64,000 bases of DNA from Blastocystis hominis (taxonomy: Eukaryota > Sar > Bigyra > Opalinata > Blastocystidae): assembly GCF_000151665.1 (NCBI RefSeq), contig NW_013171816.1, forward strand, positions 1,250,204 to 1,314,203, in the 5' to 3' direction. The notes under the pieces are model-generated. The model worked only from the letters and a program-made list of their open reading frames with translations, was not told where the DNA came from and made no database searches. Position numbers and translations under genes: made by a program. Shown piece after piece: positions 35,965 to 48,306 of the stretch (within the stretch, counting starts at the first letter, position 1; every line of letters starts with the position of its first letter).

Positions 35965-37589
35965 CTATAAGTCTTTCGCATTTTCCTTCTTCAATTCCTG
36001 GAGCGTCTTCTCCAGGAACTCCATTCTCTCCATCAGCATCGTCAGCTCCTTCTCCACATCATCCACCGTCATCTTCCCCTGTTTCGGCACATACGCGGGC
36101 ATTGGAGAAGCCTCTCCATGTCCTCCCATCGACGTGGGCATCGGCGAGGCCTCTCGATGGGCGGTCGGCATGGACGCCATGGGCTTGTCTTCATGGACTT
36201 CTCCCACTTCGAACGGCACAAACTCATGCTTCAGCGTCTTCTCCACGCCCGGTTCCAGCGACTACGCGTCCAACCCCAGCTCATCGCCTACCATCAGCAC
36301 GGGGAAGCTGTTCTGTCCGCATCGCCACTCCTCGTTGCTCATCGCGGGGATTCCGGCATAGGAAGGCGGGTACACGTCGGGCTGGTAGCCTTCGAACTTG
36401 CGCGGCACGATGAAGGGCAGCGGCTCGACGTCGCCCTGCCCCGTCAGCTTCATAATGCGCGCCACTTCGCAGCGATTCACGTCGCAGGCCTTCTTGGGAA
36501 GCATGCAGAGGCCCTAGAGAAAAGGAGAAACGTGGAAGCTACGCGCGCGGAGACGGTGGAGGAGTACTGGGAGAGCGGGTAGAGCGAGGACTCCATCACC
36601 TCGTAGTAGCGAATATTGCCATCGCCCTTGCCTGCAAGATAGAGCATGTTGGTGTCCGGGTCGAAGAACGGAAGCAGCGTGCCCGACGACTGATCCAAGG
36701 CGTCGTGGCTGATCGGCTTCGCCAGGTTGCGCAGATCCCACATCTTCCACTCGCGCTGCGAGGAGCGGTTGAATCCAGTGGTGATAATGCGTGGATGCTC
36801 GCCGGTCCACGTCATTTTGGAGCATTTCGTGCCGTTGTGCGGACTCCACTCCGCAATGATCCGATTCTCACGAGGATCGAAGAGACGGTTCATCTTGTCT
36901 TTGGAGGAGACACAGAACATATCGCCTCCATAGCTCCAGTGGAGATCCTGGGGAAGCGCCTTGAAATTGCACGTCATGACCTCATCGCCGAGCTTGCAGT
37001 CCCATACTTTGGCGGTACCATCGCTAGAGTGAGAGGAATCGGACAGGAACTACGCTGAAGCAGAGACAGCAATCAGGTTGGCTACAGGATTGAACTCCAC
37101 AAAGGCGACCTTTCTGTGGTGTCCTGTAAGGGTCAGAAGCGGCTCCGTAATCGTTTCGGTCGGACCGCCCTCAGGGAACTCCCAAAGCTACCAATGAGAT
37201 AATGACAGGAGATTCAACCATAATCGTAAGGTCTGCAGACGAGCTGATAATTTGCTCATCGTTAAAAGGGTTGAAATCGAAATCACAAAGATCTCCCCTA
37301 GACTTCACACCAAAAAATCTGAGCTACTTATGCCCAGATAGAAGAGGTAGTTGGTTGGGCATTCTTCCGGGAGTATTATGCTTTCGGATACAGATGGGAC
37401 CACCACCACCGGCAGCAGGAAAAGCAAAATACTTAGAATTACCTTTGATGTAGTTCTGATCTCCTGTAGTCGTTGCCACTCTGAATCCTTGGTAGATCTC
37501 TTCAGCTAATCTTAAGGAATATCATAGTCTCAACGCTTCAGACCAGGACAAAAAACATGTCTATACTTTGATACTGGGGTATAATCCAT
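35965..37589 (-). CDS. CORO: Coronin (actin-binding WD-repeat protein)
   Basis: The start ATG 37589 gives MDYTPVSKYRHVFCPAEEIYQG, the typical coronin N-terminus with the F/YRHV motif. WD repeats follow: LTLTGHHRKVAFVEFNPVAN, DLHWSYGGDMFCVSSKDKMNR and the diagnostic GTLLPFFDPDTNMLYLAGKGDGNIRYYE. MLPKKACDVNRCEVARIMKL, VPRKFEGYQPDVYPP and NEEWRCG complete the coronin domain. The C-terminus ends in a short coiled coil (VDDVEKELTMLMERMEFLEKTL) for oligomerisation. Coronins bind F-actin and Arp2/3 and control endocytosis and motility. A 30-bp intron lies at the 36250 junction and several others of similar size occur upstream. The next genes to the right are also cytoskeletal. Confidence 0.92.
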
Positions 37590-37730
37590 GATATCGTTGA
37601 TAAATGCTATTTAAAGACCGTTTCGTTCCAGTTATCAAACACATGCCCCAAAACAGGGGATCCCACTCCCATCTGTTTTTCACAAACAAAACGAAATACA
37701 AACACACTAGAAGGGAAACCTAGAAACACT

Positions 37731-40376
37731 TTAGAAGAGCTGACGTTTCTTTCGTTCCCAGTTCTGCTTTCCTATTTTCAAGTGACTGAACTCATCCTTC
37801 GACATGCCGAACAATTTCTCGAACTCCTCATCCGAGAGGTGGTACTGCTTTCGTTCGCGATCCACATCCCTCGGCAGCGTGGATCCCTACATCCCTCACC
37901 CTCTCTTTCCGCGCCTACCTTCAGCACTTCATACGGATATATGGTCAATTTATCACGAGGCAATGCGGCCAGTCGCTCCTGCTCTCGTCGGTACTCTTCC
38001 TCGTCGAATTCTAGGGTTTCTAAGGCGAGGGCGATGACTCTTACCAGGCTCGGAGAGCTCGGCGGGGGCATCCTCCGAATCGGAGGAAGAAACCGATGAA
38101 TTGTCGTCCAGGAGCGAGTCGCGAGGCTTTTCTTCCTCTTCCTCACGCTCTGCAGGCTCTGCAGGCTCTACAGGCTCTGCAGGCTCCTTTGGTTCTTCAG
38201 GTTCTTCACGTACTTTAGGCTCTTCAGGCTCTACAGGCTCTACAGGCTCTACAGGCTCCTTCGGCTCTTCAGGTTCTTCATGTCTTTCAAGTTCCTTTGG
38301 CTCTTCCGACTCTTCTGATTCTTCCGACTCTTCTGATTCTTCTGGTTCAATAGGCTCTTTGGGTTCTTCCGACTCTTTAGGTTCTTCAATCTGTTTGGGT
38401 TCTTCCGGCTCATCCTGTTCCACTTGTGCTTCGGACTCCTCCTCAGGCTCTTCAGGTCTTGCGTCGAAGGCTTCGTTTCTTTCCGGCTTTTCAAAAGTCT
38501 CCAGTCGATCTCTCACATTTCCTTGGGATTCAAAGTCGGCGAGATGCTTGTTCTCCGCCTCCTCCGGTCTCGCGTCTCGACCCTCCTTTCGTCCTGATCG
38601 TTCGAACTCGTTCACACGATCTCGCACGCTTCCCTGCAGCTCGAAATCGTGGAGTTTTACGGGTTCTTTGGGCGTACTCAGGTCTTCAAATCGTTGGGAA
38701 TTCTCGAATTCGCTCACGCGATCTCGTATGTTTCCCTGCAATTCGAAATCGTCCAATTCGATAGGCTCCTTCGGTTCACCCAGTCGATAGCGTCGCGCCG
38801 CTTCCTCAAACTCATCCACACGATCTCGCACGCTTCCCTGCAACTCAAAATCGTTCAGTTCTGCGGGCTCTTTGGGCTCGCCCAGTCGATCACGCCTCGC
38901 CGCTTCCTCGAATTCGTTCACGCGATCTCTCACACTCCCCTGCAACTCAAAATCATGTAAATCAGCAGGTTCTTTTGGTTCACCCAGTCGATAGCGTCGC
39001 GCTGTTTCCTCAAACTCATCCACACGATCTCGCACACTCCCCTGCAATTCGAAATCGTTCAGTTCCGCGGGTTCCTTCGGTTCACCCAGTCGATCGCGTC
39101 TGGCCGATTCCTCGAATTCGTTCACGCGATCTCGCACGCTTCCCTGCAACTCAAAATCGTTCAGTTCCGCGGGTTCCTTGGGCTCGCCCAGTCGATCTCG
39201 CCTCGCAGACTCCTCGAATTCGTTCACGCGATCCCGCACACTTCTTTGCAGCTCGAAATCGCTCAGATCCGCAGGCTTTTTCGGCTCGCCCAGTCGATCG
39301 CGTCTGGCCGACTTCTCGAACTCGTCCGTGCGCTCGCGCACGTTTCCCTGCGACTCGAAGTCCGTCATATAGGCGTTCTCCACATCGTCCGGTCTTCGAT
39401 CCAGGCCCTCCCTCGTGGCTTTCTCAAACGCATCTGCGCGCTCGCGCACGTTTCCCTGCGATACAAAGTTTCTCATGTAGGCGTTCTCCACATCTTCGGG
39501 TCTTCGATCCACGCCATCACGCGTCGATTTCTCGTACTCGCCAGCGCGGCTCCGCACATTTCCTTGCGATTCGAAGTTCGTGTACGCATCGCTCGGAACT
39601 GAACTCGCATCCGGCTTCTCGTGGGGTCTTTCTTTCGCTCTTTCTTGGAGTTTCGTCCACGACGTCTTGCCGGTATAACCAGGATCACCGGGATAACCAG
39701 TGCGTGGAGGAATCGCAGAGCTCGGAGACTCTTCCACAAACATAGGCTCCTTTTCGTCACCAATCTCATTCTTGGGTTCGGGCGCATAAGAAGCTCCAGA
39801 CTGGGTTTCTCTCATCGAACAATCAATGTGGGAGTAGCTGCCGTTGTTGAATTCCAGCTACACGTGAGCAACATGGAACATCGCTACCAAGTCATATAAA
39901 GCTTGGTTACAATTCGGGCAGAGAGAGTTCTCCAGTCGCTGAGCGCAATTGTTGCAAAAGGAACGAAGGGCTGTGTAACCATCGACACAAATTGTTTTTG
40001 CCTTGTAAAAAGAAGGTTGCAACACAGTTTGACAACTGAAGCAAACGAAATGTTCCTGAGATTTAAAATGAGCCCCAAAACCCACTGGATGGTAATACTT
40101 TCCCATAACGTGAATTCGATTGCTTCCCTGAATAAGTTTTTTACATCCTGCACAGTACACAGATATTGCCTTTTTGAAACAATTGTTACAGTATATAACG
40201 TTCTAGACAACTAGGAAGCACCCGTCCAAACTTACGTCTCTCATGCGAAAAGGGGCGTCAATGACACTTTTCTTACAGCCTTGACAAACCAAACACTCGT
40301 AATGATACTCAAGTTGATCGATCATCACCTCCGGAGTCGGTATCTCTTTCTTACAGAAATTACACACGTTCTTCAT
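37731..40376 (-). CDS. LIM-domain / villin-headpiece protein 1, with 11 central repeats
   Basis: The N-terminus MKNVCNFCKKEIPTPEV to HYECLVCQGCKKSV is a LIM domain. A second follows with CAGCKKLIQ, GKYYHP, CFSCQTVLQPSF and CNNCAQRLE, then CPNC. The middle (39600-38460) holds eleven 34-residue repeats with the core DFELQGSVRDRVNEFEE. Next is an acidic Glu/Pro tract of about 120 residues with EEPKEP units. The C-terminus YHLSDEEFEKLFGMSKDEF to KKRQLF is a villin headpiece, an F-actin-binding module. LIM plus headpiece is the architecture of actin-binding LIM proteins (ABLIM). The repeats are not a family I recognise. Introns of about 30-50 bp separate the LIM and headpiece exons. The gene is the downstream copy of a tandem pair with the next gene. 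Confidence 0.8.
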
Positions 40377-40528
40377 CAGACTTGACTAACAATAGTTAAA
40401 ATGAAGATCAATTTATCCATGGGAGTTTCACTAGACCCTTTTGTCTCGCTTCAAACTTGAAGTTAAACACACGGTTCGGATGCATGGCCAACAAACAAAA
40501 CGAAATATTAACAAGCAACTCATTACAA

Positions 40529-42810
40529 TTAGAATAGACCATACGACTTACGCAGTTGGTTTCTTTTCCATTGAGGAAGTGTCTGATAGACCTTCTTGGA
40601 CATCTTGAACACTAACTCAAAGTCACTATCCGAGAGGTGATACTCTCGTCTCTTCGGATCCACGTCCGCAGGATAAGGCATCGTCTACACATCGCTCCCA
40701 ACAAGAAAAGGCCACCGTTAAAACCTGAAGACTGTAACTTTTAAGCTCTTCGACAGGCAGCTTCGACACGCGCTCCTGTTCCTTCAGATACGCCGTGTCC
40801 ACATTATCTACACAGTGAGGGACGGATCCCACCGCTACAGCTCAGGACCTTTTCCTGCGGCAGGTCCGCTTCGTTTTGCTTCTCCTCCTCGTCCTCTCCG
40901 CGCATGCCCATGACGCCTTCCGGCTTGGGGGCATCGCCCGACGAGATGGCAGTGTTGGGAATCGCGTTGAGCATCGATGTCGACAGCGTGGTGTTCAGGT
41001 CGTCCGAGCTGCTCTCCAGCGCGATTTCGTCCGGTCTGCCGTCCGCTTTGTCTCCAGTCTCCGCCTCTTCTGGCTTGGCATTCAGAGCGTCCTCCTCCTC
41101 TTCTGGCTTGGTATTCTCGTCCTCCACCTCTTCTGGCTTGGCATTCAGAGCATCCTCCTCCTCGTCCACCTCGTTGATGGCCTCCGGTCTCCGGTCTCCG
41201 CTCTCGCTGTGCAAGGTTCCCTCGATGCTCTCTCGGTTCTTCTTTCGATAGTCTCCGTACTGCGGGTACGCGAACACGGTGGACTTCGCCACATCGCCCT
41301 GATCCTGGTACTCCTCCACCGTGGTCTGTCGCGTCGGCATGTAGCTGGTTCGCAGCATGTCCGTCACCGACACCACCCGCGTGTTCTTTGTCGTGCTCTC
41401 CGATGGCGGCGCCGGCGGCAACGACGGCTGGCGGAACTCCGGCTGCGCCTTCTTCTCCGTGGGCAGATCGACCTCGTCCTCCGACTCCGCGAAATCCACC
41501 CAGCGATCCTTGGTGCGGTACTCCTCCAGCATCTCGCGAGCGGGGCGGTCCGGACGGTTCTCGCTGCGACGGCGACGCTCCTCTTCTCGCTCCTGACGAA
41601 GCTTCTCTTCGGCCTGCTTGCGCTCCGCCTCGCGCTCCTTCCGCTCCTGTCTGCGCGTCTCGCGCAGCTTCATGTTGCGCTCTCTCTCCTCTTTGTGCTT
41701 CTGTCGCTCTGCCTCTCGGCGCTCTGCCCTCAGCTTCGCCGCTTTCTTCTCTTCCTCCTGGCGCTTCTCACGACGCTCGCGGCGCTGCGAAAGCTCCTCC
41801 CAACGCTTCGCTTGCTCCTCGGCGATCTGCTTGCGTTCCGCTTCCTCCGCCTTCCGTCGCTCTTCCTCTTCCTCCTTCTCTCTTCTCTTTCTTTCTTCCT
41901 CTTCCTCCTTTTCTCTTCTCTTTCGCTCTTCTTCCTCTTCCTTCTCTCTTCTCTTTCTCTCCTCCTCCTCTTCTCTTTCTCTTCTCTTCCTCTCCTCCTC
42001 TTCCTCCTTCGCTCTCCTCGCTCTCTCTTCCTCTTCCTCCTTCTCTCTCTGTTTCCTCAACCGCTCTTCCTCCTCCTCTCTCTGCTTTTGCAGCTTCTCT
42101 TCTTCCTCCTTCTCTTGGAACGATCGAATCAGGGACTCTTCCCGCTCATGAGCAGCCACATCTTCGTTCATTTGCATCTCCGACAGGCGCAAATTGTGTT
42201 CGTCCACTTCATCGTCAGGGTGGTCCTGGAAGTAGCAGAACTTGTGGTAGAACTTCTCTCCGTCGTACGCACGCTACATTGGACACCACCATTTCAACGT
42301 ACAGAAGAACCCATCAGATGATTACACTTGGCGCAAGGCATATATTTCGTTTTTTTGTTACACTCCATGCACAGGGGCCTTATATACGATTCTCCGGCAT
42401 AGTAAATGTCTTTACGCACATATTGAGAATCCTGGAAAGGCTTCTTGCAACAAAAGCATACGAAGTGGTTCTAGATATCAAACCAGACAGGGAAGCACGT
42501 ACGCAATGGTAGAACTTTCCCATGGCTTCGATAAATTTGTCATCGGTAATATAGTCCTTACACTCGGCACACACTCTTTCAAACTCAACACTGTAGCAAT
42601 TAATACAATATAAATTGTTCTAAAGTATAAATTCGAAAAGACTTCAAAAAATACTTTTCGCATACGGAACGCTTCGGAAGAAAGCGGCTTTCGACACTGG
42701 CAGCAACAAAAACACCGGTGGTGGTAGTTCTTTCCAGCAATCATAATTACCTTTCCATAAAGCTCCGAGTTGCACAAACTGCAAATCCCATCAACAGCAG
42801 GGGGTGTCAT
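40529..42810 (-). CDS. LIM-domain / villin-headpiece protein 2, with long coiled coil
   Basis: The start ATG 42810 gives MTPPAVDGICSLC (an in-frame ATG at 42846 is an alternative). LIM zinc fingers follow: CSLCNSELYGK to HHRCFCCCQCRKPL, CAECKDYITDDKFIEAMGKFYH, and CMECNKK to CAKC. The central part (42150-41520) is a highly charged Glu/Arg/Lys coiled coil of about 200 residues, predicted to be one long helix. A linker with YQDQGDVAKSTVFAYPQYGDY is followed by EEVE/KPEE repeats. The C-terminus REYHLSDSDFELVFKMSKKV to LRKSYGLF is a villin headpiece. It is paralogous to the preceding gene in order of domains but not in the middle. It probably links actin filaments to LIM partners. The 3' element TTGTTTGTTGG lies about 35 nt after the TAA. 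Confidence 0.8.
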
Positions 42811-42888
42811 TGTATTTATTCCACGAAAAAAGTGATGGTATGACAAATAAACCGTTCAGGAGTTTCATTTTTCCCTAACCAATTTAAA

Positions 42889-43732
42889 ATGACCAAAGTT
42901 CCCTTTTCCCTCACCTATATACAATATGACAAAGAGGACGGAATTGTTGGATGGGTTATGGCCCTCGTATCGTTAACACCGGTGTACTACGAATTGTGCT
43001 TAGCTTGATTACTTTTTAGCTTCTTTGTGTGCATCTTATGCTCTTCCATCCTTTTGCACCGGGATATGCATTCTGTCTTCTTTCTAATTCAAATGGTAAC
43101 GGAAACACTCCTCTTCTGAAGGATAGATCTTGTGCACCATATTCAACCAAATACTAAAGCATCTTATAAAACAGCCACGCCCACTAAGTATGTGCTCATA
43201 CTAGCATCTAATCTGCAGCTGGAGGGGTTCAGCAGACGTATGGAATGCCTTCCGATCATTCCCAATTCATGTCGTGCTTCTGTATCTATTTTACTTTGTG
43301 GCTGTGCAACAAGTGGGTGCTATTCTCCTTTAAACAATCTGAGTAGAGTGGTCCTGTCAAGTCAAGTTCAGAAAGTTTTGGCATTACTAATCCTTTGGAT
43401 TGTCTGGGCTCTGGTTGTTAGTAGCCGAACCTATCTAGGTGAACACACGCTATCTCAGACGTTGGTGGGTATTTTAGTGGGATTTAGTTTTGGCTTATGT
43501 TGGTATTTTTTGGACGAGAAGGCATTTCTGTTTGACTGAGCGTGACGCTATAGTTTTTCCGTTCCTGGTACACAAAAATCGCCCAAACTCCTCTTTTTCG
43601 ATGGTTCGATTTTAAGGTATTCGTCTCCGTGCCGATCTTGAGGCGTAGGACTATAGTAGGGTTCAGAATGTTTTCGAAAGGGAGAGGGAAATGGCTGAGG
43701 GATTTTATTGTCAATATGTCAAGGAAGACTAG
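42889..43732 (+). CDS. DOLPP1: Dolichyl-diphosphate phosphatase (DOLPP1/Cwh8 type, PAP2 fold)
   Basis: The start gives MTKVPFSLTYIQYDKEDGIVG, the family N-terminus. PAP2 motifs appear in different exon frames: LKHLIKQPRP, then TYGMPSDHSQFM, then SSRTYLGEHTLSQ with the active-site His. The C-terminal exons, read through a 32-bp intron (43618-43649), give TPLFRWFDFKDYSRVQNVFERE and end KED. The enzyme recycles dolichyl diphosphate on the ER lumen side for N-glycosylation, which fits the many sequons in the giant surface protein of this window. Several introns between 43000 and 43560 were not all placed. The TAG at 43730-43732 lies exactly four bases before TGTTTGTT, so the mRNA probably ends at the stop codon itself. 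Confidence 0.82.
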
Positions 43733-43974
43733 TCCCTGTTTGTTCCATAAATATGCAACCGTGGCATGGAGCGATCATTCTAACGCTATTTTGTTCCTTG
43801 GGTGGTTTTGGCAACATATGTCCATTTAACGCCCGGAATATACTGCAATGAATACAACGGTTTAGGGATTATAATGGATAAATGCCATACATATCCTTTT
43901 GAAACGCCCAAGTAATGGCCGAAAATGGCCGTAAAATGGCAAAGATAACATTTCTCAATTTCTAACCATAAAGA

Positions 43975-45121
43975 ATGAGTCAGATCAAGGCTTCTCACAA
44001 AAAGATTCTGGAAGAGCTCCTGAAGAAGGATTGTAATAAGGTTTGCTGTGATTGCAGAGCTAAGGGTAGGAGGTTGTGTTGTGGCTCAGCTTATTCGTTT
44101 AGGACCTAGATGGGCTTCTGCTACTCTGGGTAGCTTTATCTGCATTCGTTGTTCTGGAGTCCACAGAAACTTGGGAGTGCACATTTCTTTTGTGCGTTCT
44201 GTCTCTCTTGATAGTTGGAAGAATGAGCACATTAAGAACATGCAGAAGTGGGGTAACAAGAAGGTCAATGCCTTTTACGAGGCTAAGCTCCCCAAGAACT
44301 ACCCTCGTCCTGACGAGCATAGTTCGATGGCTGAGTTGGAAAGATTCATTCGTGCTAAATACGAGCAGAGAAGATGGGTAGCCGACGACAAGTCCGAGTA
44401 TGAGGAGGATGAAGAGGAGGAGGAGGAGGAGTACTCTGAGGAGGAGGAGAGAAAGCCCGTGAAGAAGGCTCCTGCCAAGAAGGCTCCCGTGAAGAAGGCT
44501 CCTGTGAAGAAGTCTCCTGCTAAGAAGCCTGTCAAGAAGCAGCTGGCGGATGATGATTTCGACGCTGATGACGATATGTTCAACATGTCTCCTGTCCCTG
44601 AACCTTCTCCTGTGTCTCCTATGACCGAGCTGTTCGGAGATATGTCTATTAATGCTAAACCCGCTCCCAAGGCGGCTGCCAAGCCTGCGGCTCCTGCTGC
44701 CCAGCCCGCGGTGAATCCGATGGCCTCCATCATGGATCTTTACAACAAGCCTGCTCAGCCCCAGCAGCCTCAGCAGCAGGCCCAGCAGCAGCCTCAGCAG
44801 CAGGCCCAGCAGCAGATGGGCTATGGTATGCCGCAGCAGCAGATGGGCTACGGAATGCCTCAGCAGCAGATGGGTTATGGTATGCCTCAGCAGCAGATGG
44901 GCTATGGAATGCCGCAGATGGGCTACGGAATGCCGCAGCAGCAGATGGGATATGGCATGCCGCAGCAGCAGCAGGCCCAGCAGCAGCAGGCTCAGCAGCA
45001 GCCCCAGCAGCAGATGGGATATGGAATGCCCCAGATGGGTTACGGCTATGGCATGCAGCAGCAGCCTCAGCAGCCCGCTCAGCAGAACCCTGCTACGATG
45101 AACTTCAACTTCGCTTGGTAA
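43975..45121 (+). CDS. ArfGAP (SMAP/AGFG-like) with acidic, KAP and QMGYGMP repeats
   Basis: After MSQIKASHKKILEELLKK the zinc finger CCDCRAKGPRWAS to FICIRCSGVHRNLG has the CxxC-x16-CxxC spacing and the catalytic Arg of ArfGAPs. A 37-bp GT-AG intron interrupts it. VHISFVRSVSLDSWK and AFYEAKLPKNYPRP complete the domain, as in SMAP-type GAPs. The remainder is low complexity: a Glu-rich run, KKAPAKKAP-type basic repeats, an acidic DDDFDADDD block, and a Gln-rich tail with seven or more Q-Q-M-G-Y-G-M-P units. The family stimulates GTP hydrolysis on Arf during vesicle budding. The stop is an encoded TAA, and a TGTTTGTTTG element follows about 42 nt later. Confidence 0.88.
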
Positions 45122-45186
45122 GGAGAGTAAAGTGGTCAGTTTTGTCGCTTGTTATCCTAATTTTTATGTTTGTTTGAGACTGGTAA

Positions 45187-45628
45187 ATGTCTGCCGAGGG
45201 AAAGAGGGAACTGGAGATCAGCGAGGCGAGTGGGCGTTGGAAGGACCAGCGTGAATGGTAGTGGTGAGTCACCTTTTCTCGCAAATCGAAGTGAATCAGA
45301 CGGAGCAAGAAGAGCTCAACAATATCCTTAAGGTAGAAATCTTTTTCTTACTGCGTTTGTAAAACTCAGGAAATCGACAACATTGGGGAAGGAGAATACC
45401 TCGTCCATTTAGTAGGAGCTGCGCTTATCGACGAGCGTGTACCCGAAGCGAAGATGGAGCTATCTGAAAAGTTAAAGAGTCTAAAGGAGAATGAGTGAGC
45501 GCTTTCTGCACTTGTAACACGGTAGAAAGGATCTCCAAAGACAGTTGGAATCCGAGAAGCAGCGTTGTGACCGATTACGCAGTTCTGTACACTATGCGTA
45601 TTTGTTTGAAGAAACAACAACAAAGTGA
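45187..45628 (+). CDS. Prefoldin subunit 2-like
   Basis: Exons joined by introns of 32, 37 and 31 bp give about 110 residues: an N-terminal helix (VSHLFSQIEVNQTEQEELNNIL), then KEIDNIGEGEYLVHLVGAALIDERV, then a C-terminal coiled coil (ELSEKLKSLKENEKDLQRQL). The KEVD, R/MVGG-LV-ERTV order is that of prefoldin 2, a beta-type subunit of the hexameric prefoldin chaperone that hands actin and tubulin to CCT. The TGA at 45626-45628 is taken as the end; later splicing is possible. The match is by pattern, so medium confidence. Confidence 0.58.
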
Positions 45629-45725
45629 GGGAAACTAGAGTGAGCTTATCCCGCCAACGGAAATCCGACGCTTTCGGAAGGACTAACAGGTCGATCAACT
45701 GAACTGAAGTGCTCGCTCACTACGC

Positions 45726-46756
45726 TTAGATGCCAACTCCACCCAAACCTGAAAGATAATGCCGAGACTCGTCCATGTGGTATACACCATCTTCACTATC
45801 TTTGTGACTGCGAGTAGTTAACGTGAGCATATACTGCACGTCTTGGGTGTTGAACGGACCGTCGATCGTCGGATTGCTTTTCAGAATATTCTCTCGAACG
45901 CAGCTATCCACCAGGTCTTTTGGAACTTGGATATTTCCCAAATGAGCGATCCTATCTCTTAGAACGGAAAGAAGAGCCCACTCTCGGAAGTTGAAGTTAA
46001 AAACTAGCAGAATGAGTAGCTGGAGGGGAAGAAGTTCCAAACAAATGAAAAATAGAATGGCATCCAAGTTGTTGGGGACGAATGAAATGCGGACCACATG
46101 GAAGATACTGAAGAGGATGAAGCTAGAATGGAGAGAATGGACGAGGACAAAACAGGAAATGAAACACGACGAGGATATTAAGGGCGATTTCGCAGATAAA
46201 AGTACCCACTGTTCTGTTCTCGCTGATGGAGAACCGACGGGACGCTGAAAGACCCAGCTGCATCAGAGAAACGAGGAATGCTAGTATCATGCATACCGCC
46301 TCTATGACATGTCTACACTCAAGAGAACTCAAGGCAAAAACAGATAAATACTGTCAGCGTAGCGGGTCCATGCGAAAGCTGCACAATTCTAGGACTAAAG
46401 AAGAAGAAGAAAAGCCAAGCACGATATAGCAAACAAATTCGAAAGCTACGAATACTCTCCAAATCCAACTAAGAAGTCTAGTATTTTTACATCGTGTTTC
46501 GTAAAGACTCTACAATGTCGGAGTAGAACACGACAGGTACATAAATATAGTGATATGAGGGAAGTAAAAAGGAATAAATCACACACGGATAAATCAGATA
46601 TAAGACACACAGAGAGAGTTTTGCATTCTCTGCAACTTCGGGAAGAGACTGTGCAACTCGCAAAACAGTCCACAGAAGGGCATAGAGCAGAAACCAGAAA
46701 AATGAACTACAATTTTGAGTATATAAACGTGGGCTACTTTTTGATCGTCTGCTCAT
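45726..46756 (-). CDS. Multi-pass membrane protein, unidentified
   Basis: Separate minus-strand frames joined by short introns contain at least four to six hydrophobic segments: SSFFWFLLYALLWTVLRVAQ, LSLCVLYLIYPCVIYSFLLP, MILAFLVSLMQLG, IALNILVVFHFLF and LDAILFFICLELLPLQLLILL. A cytosolic C-terminal part begins REWALLSVLRDRIAHLGNIQVP. The pattern is reminiscent of seven-helix THH1/TOM1-type proteins, but no signature allows a firm call. The start and exon borders are approximate. The encoded stop is TAA at 45726-45728. Confidence 0.45.
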
Positions 46757-46873
46757 TTAAACAACATAGTACAATGAGAAATAGTACTTCTAAAAAGACA
46801 ATTCCAAAGAGGATCAGGTTGACTATCGCATAGTTAGTCATCCTCATTGTATATTTGGTTTCGATAGAGCAAA

Positions 46874-48306
46874 CTAGACTGATTGTTTAGTAACTCTTGC
46901 GCGTACAGTAGTTATTGGTAAAGGTGGAAGGCGTTTCAAACAAAAAAAGCAACTCTCTAAAAGAAGTAATATTCGAGAAACAGTGGAGACAATCCCCAGA
47001 AGAATTGAAAAACCGATAAGGATGTATGCTCCCGGAACGAGCCAGCCTGGACCGACAAAAGCAAGGGATTTCGCATCGTTCCTTTTTCGAAGTCTCTTCA
47101 CCACAGCGAGATAGTAGAGCGAGGGAAGAACGTAAATGAGAAGAATTCCTCCCGTGGAGCCGGTAAAACTGAAGACAACATCGAGCTGAGGTACCATGAT
47201 CGCTAAGAACCAAACGACTGTACACCAGACTAAGCTTTCTGCAAGTCTTCGCAGATAGGTCCTTTCGCTTGTGAAAAGGTACCGATCTATTGTGACGACA
47301 GACAGATAGGCAACCACCGGGTTGGAGAAGAGAATAACGAGTGCGTATGCAAACTTGACAATGCTTAGATACCAGACTTGTTTCTGCTGGAAATTGGTGA
47401 GTAGATTGCCAGCGATATCTTTCCCAAAAGCGATGTACGAGAAAACACCCACAATGTAGTACAGCAAGGTACAGGCAATCGCGGCTCGAGTTCCAATCTT
47501 AAACATTTTGGATATTTTGGATGTGTATTTGGATTTCTTGGGGAGTCGGAGCTCGTAAACCAACTTCGGGACATTGGAGTGAAAACAGAGCGCAGATGAG
47601 AGCACTGCTATGGAAGCAGCGACGTTCTTCAAGTCGATCGGCCAGTAGTTGTACTCCAGTGGCTACTGTCAAGAAACCAGAGAAGCCTTACCTGGTCGAC
47701 CAGCTGAGCAATCCCCAAGTAGATCGAAATGAACACAAACAGAGCTATACAAATGACCGCTCCGAAAGAGGTGTATTTCAGGTTGTCTAGGGATCGGATC
47801 GATAGGAGGGGAACCGACAGGAATAAAGTTACAAGGTACATGATCCACTAGAAGTGAAAACAAACTCACGTTTCGCTCACCCATTTGTTTTCATAAACGA
47901 AGGTGGCGTCTGCTATGTTCCAGGCTTGCAGCAAATCCCCCACCTGGTCAAACAGAATAACGAAATAGGCAGTGGAAACTCCCATCTCATAAATGATAAC
48001 AGTTAGATTGGCCAGCAGCTTCACAGTGGGTCCGTAGAGGGCATAAGCGATCTCTCCAAAGGAATCTCGCTTTGTGTAGGCTGCAGCCACAATAAGATAG
48101 AATCCGCCCAAGAGAGAAATAAGAAGGGAGCCAAAAAGAAAAAGGAAAGACCCGATAATCCCTGTACTATGAATGGTTGAGGGAATAGAAAGGATTCCAG
48201 CGCCAATAATCGTGTTGACCACATTGACCATGGTGGATTGATAGGACGCCCCCAACTCTTGTGGAATTCCAAACTCTGTATTTTCAGAAACTTTCACGTT
48301 AAACAT
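46874..48306 (-). CDS. Amino-acid transporter, AAAP/SLC38 family
   Basis: The ATG at 48306 gives MFNVKVSENTEFGIPQEL and then the family hallmark STMVNVVNTIIGAGILSIPS in helix 1. About eleven hydrophobic helices follow, including GSFLFLFGSLLISLLGGFYLI, TVIIYEMGVSTAYFVILFDQ, ALCFHSNVPKLVYEL (the conserved FCHTNxPxxYxEL-like block) and PVVAYLSVVTIDRYLF. The family moves neutral amino acids with H+ or Na+ across plasma or lysosomal membranes. Two or more short introns lie at about 47840-47870 and 47640-47690. Length, about 450 residues, is normal. Confidence 0.85.

Noticed and set aside
38101-38790. Ser/Gly-rich plus-strand frame
   Set aside because: It is a shadow of the Glu/Pro repeats of LIM-headpiece protein 1; no start or 3' signal fits.
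40876-42321. 481-residue Leu/Ser-rich plus-strand frame that looks like a membrane protein
   Set aside because: It is the antisense of the Glu/Arg/Lys coiled coil of the LIM-headpiece gene (GAG/GAA read as CTC/TTC).
43484-43998. Short minus-strand frames between the dolichyl phosphatase and ArfGAP genes
   Set aside because: They are antisense to the phosphatase's last exons or lie in the ArfGAP promoter; no motif or 3' element is present.
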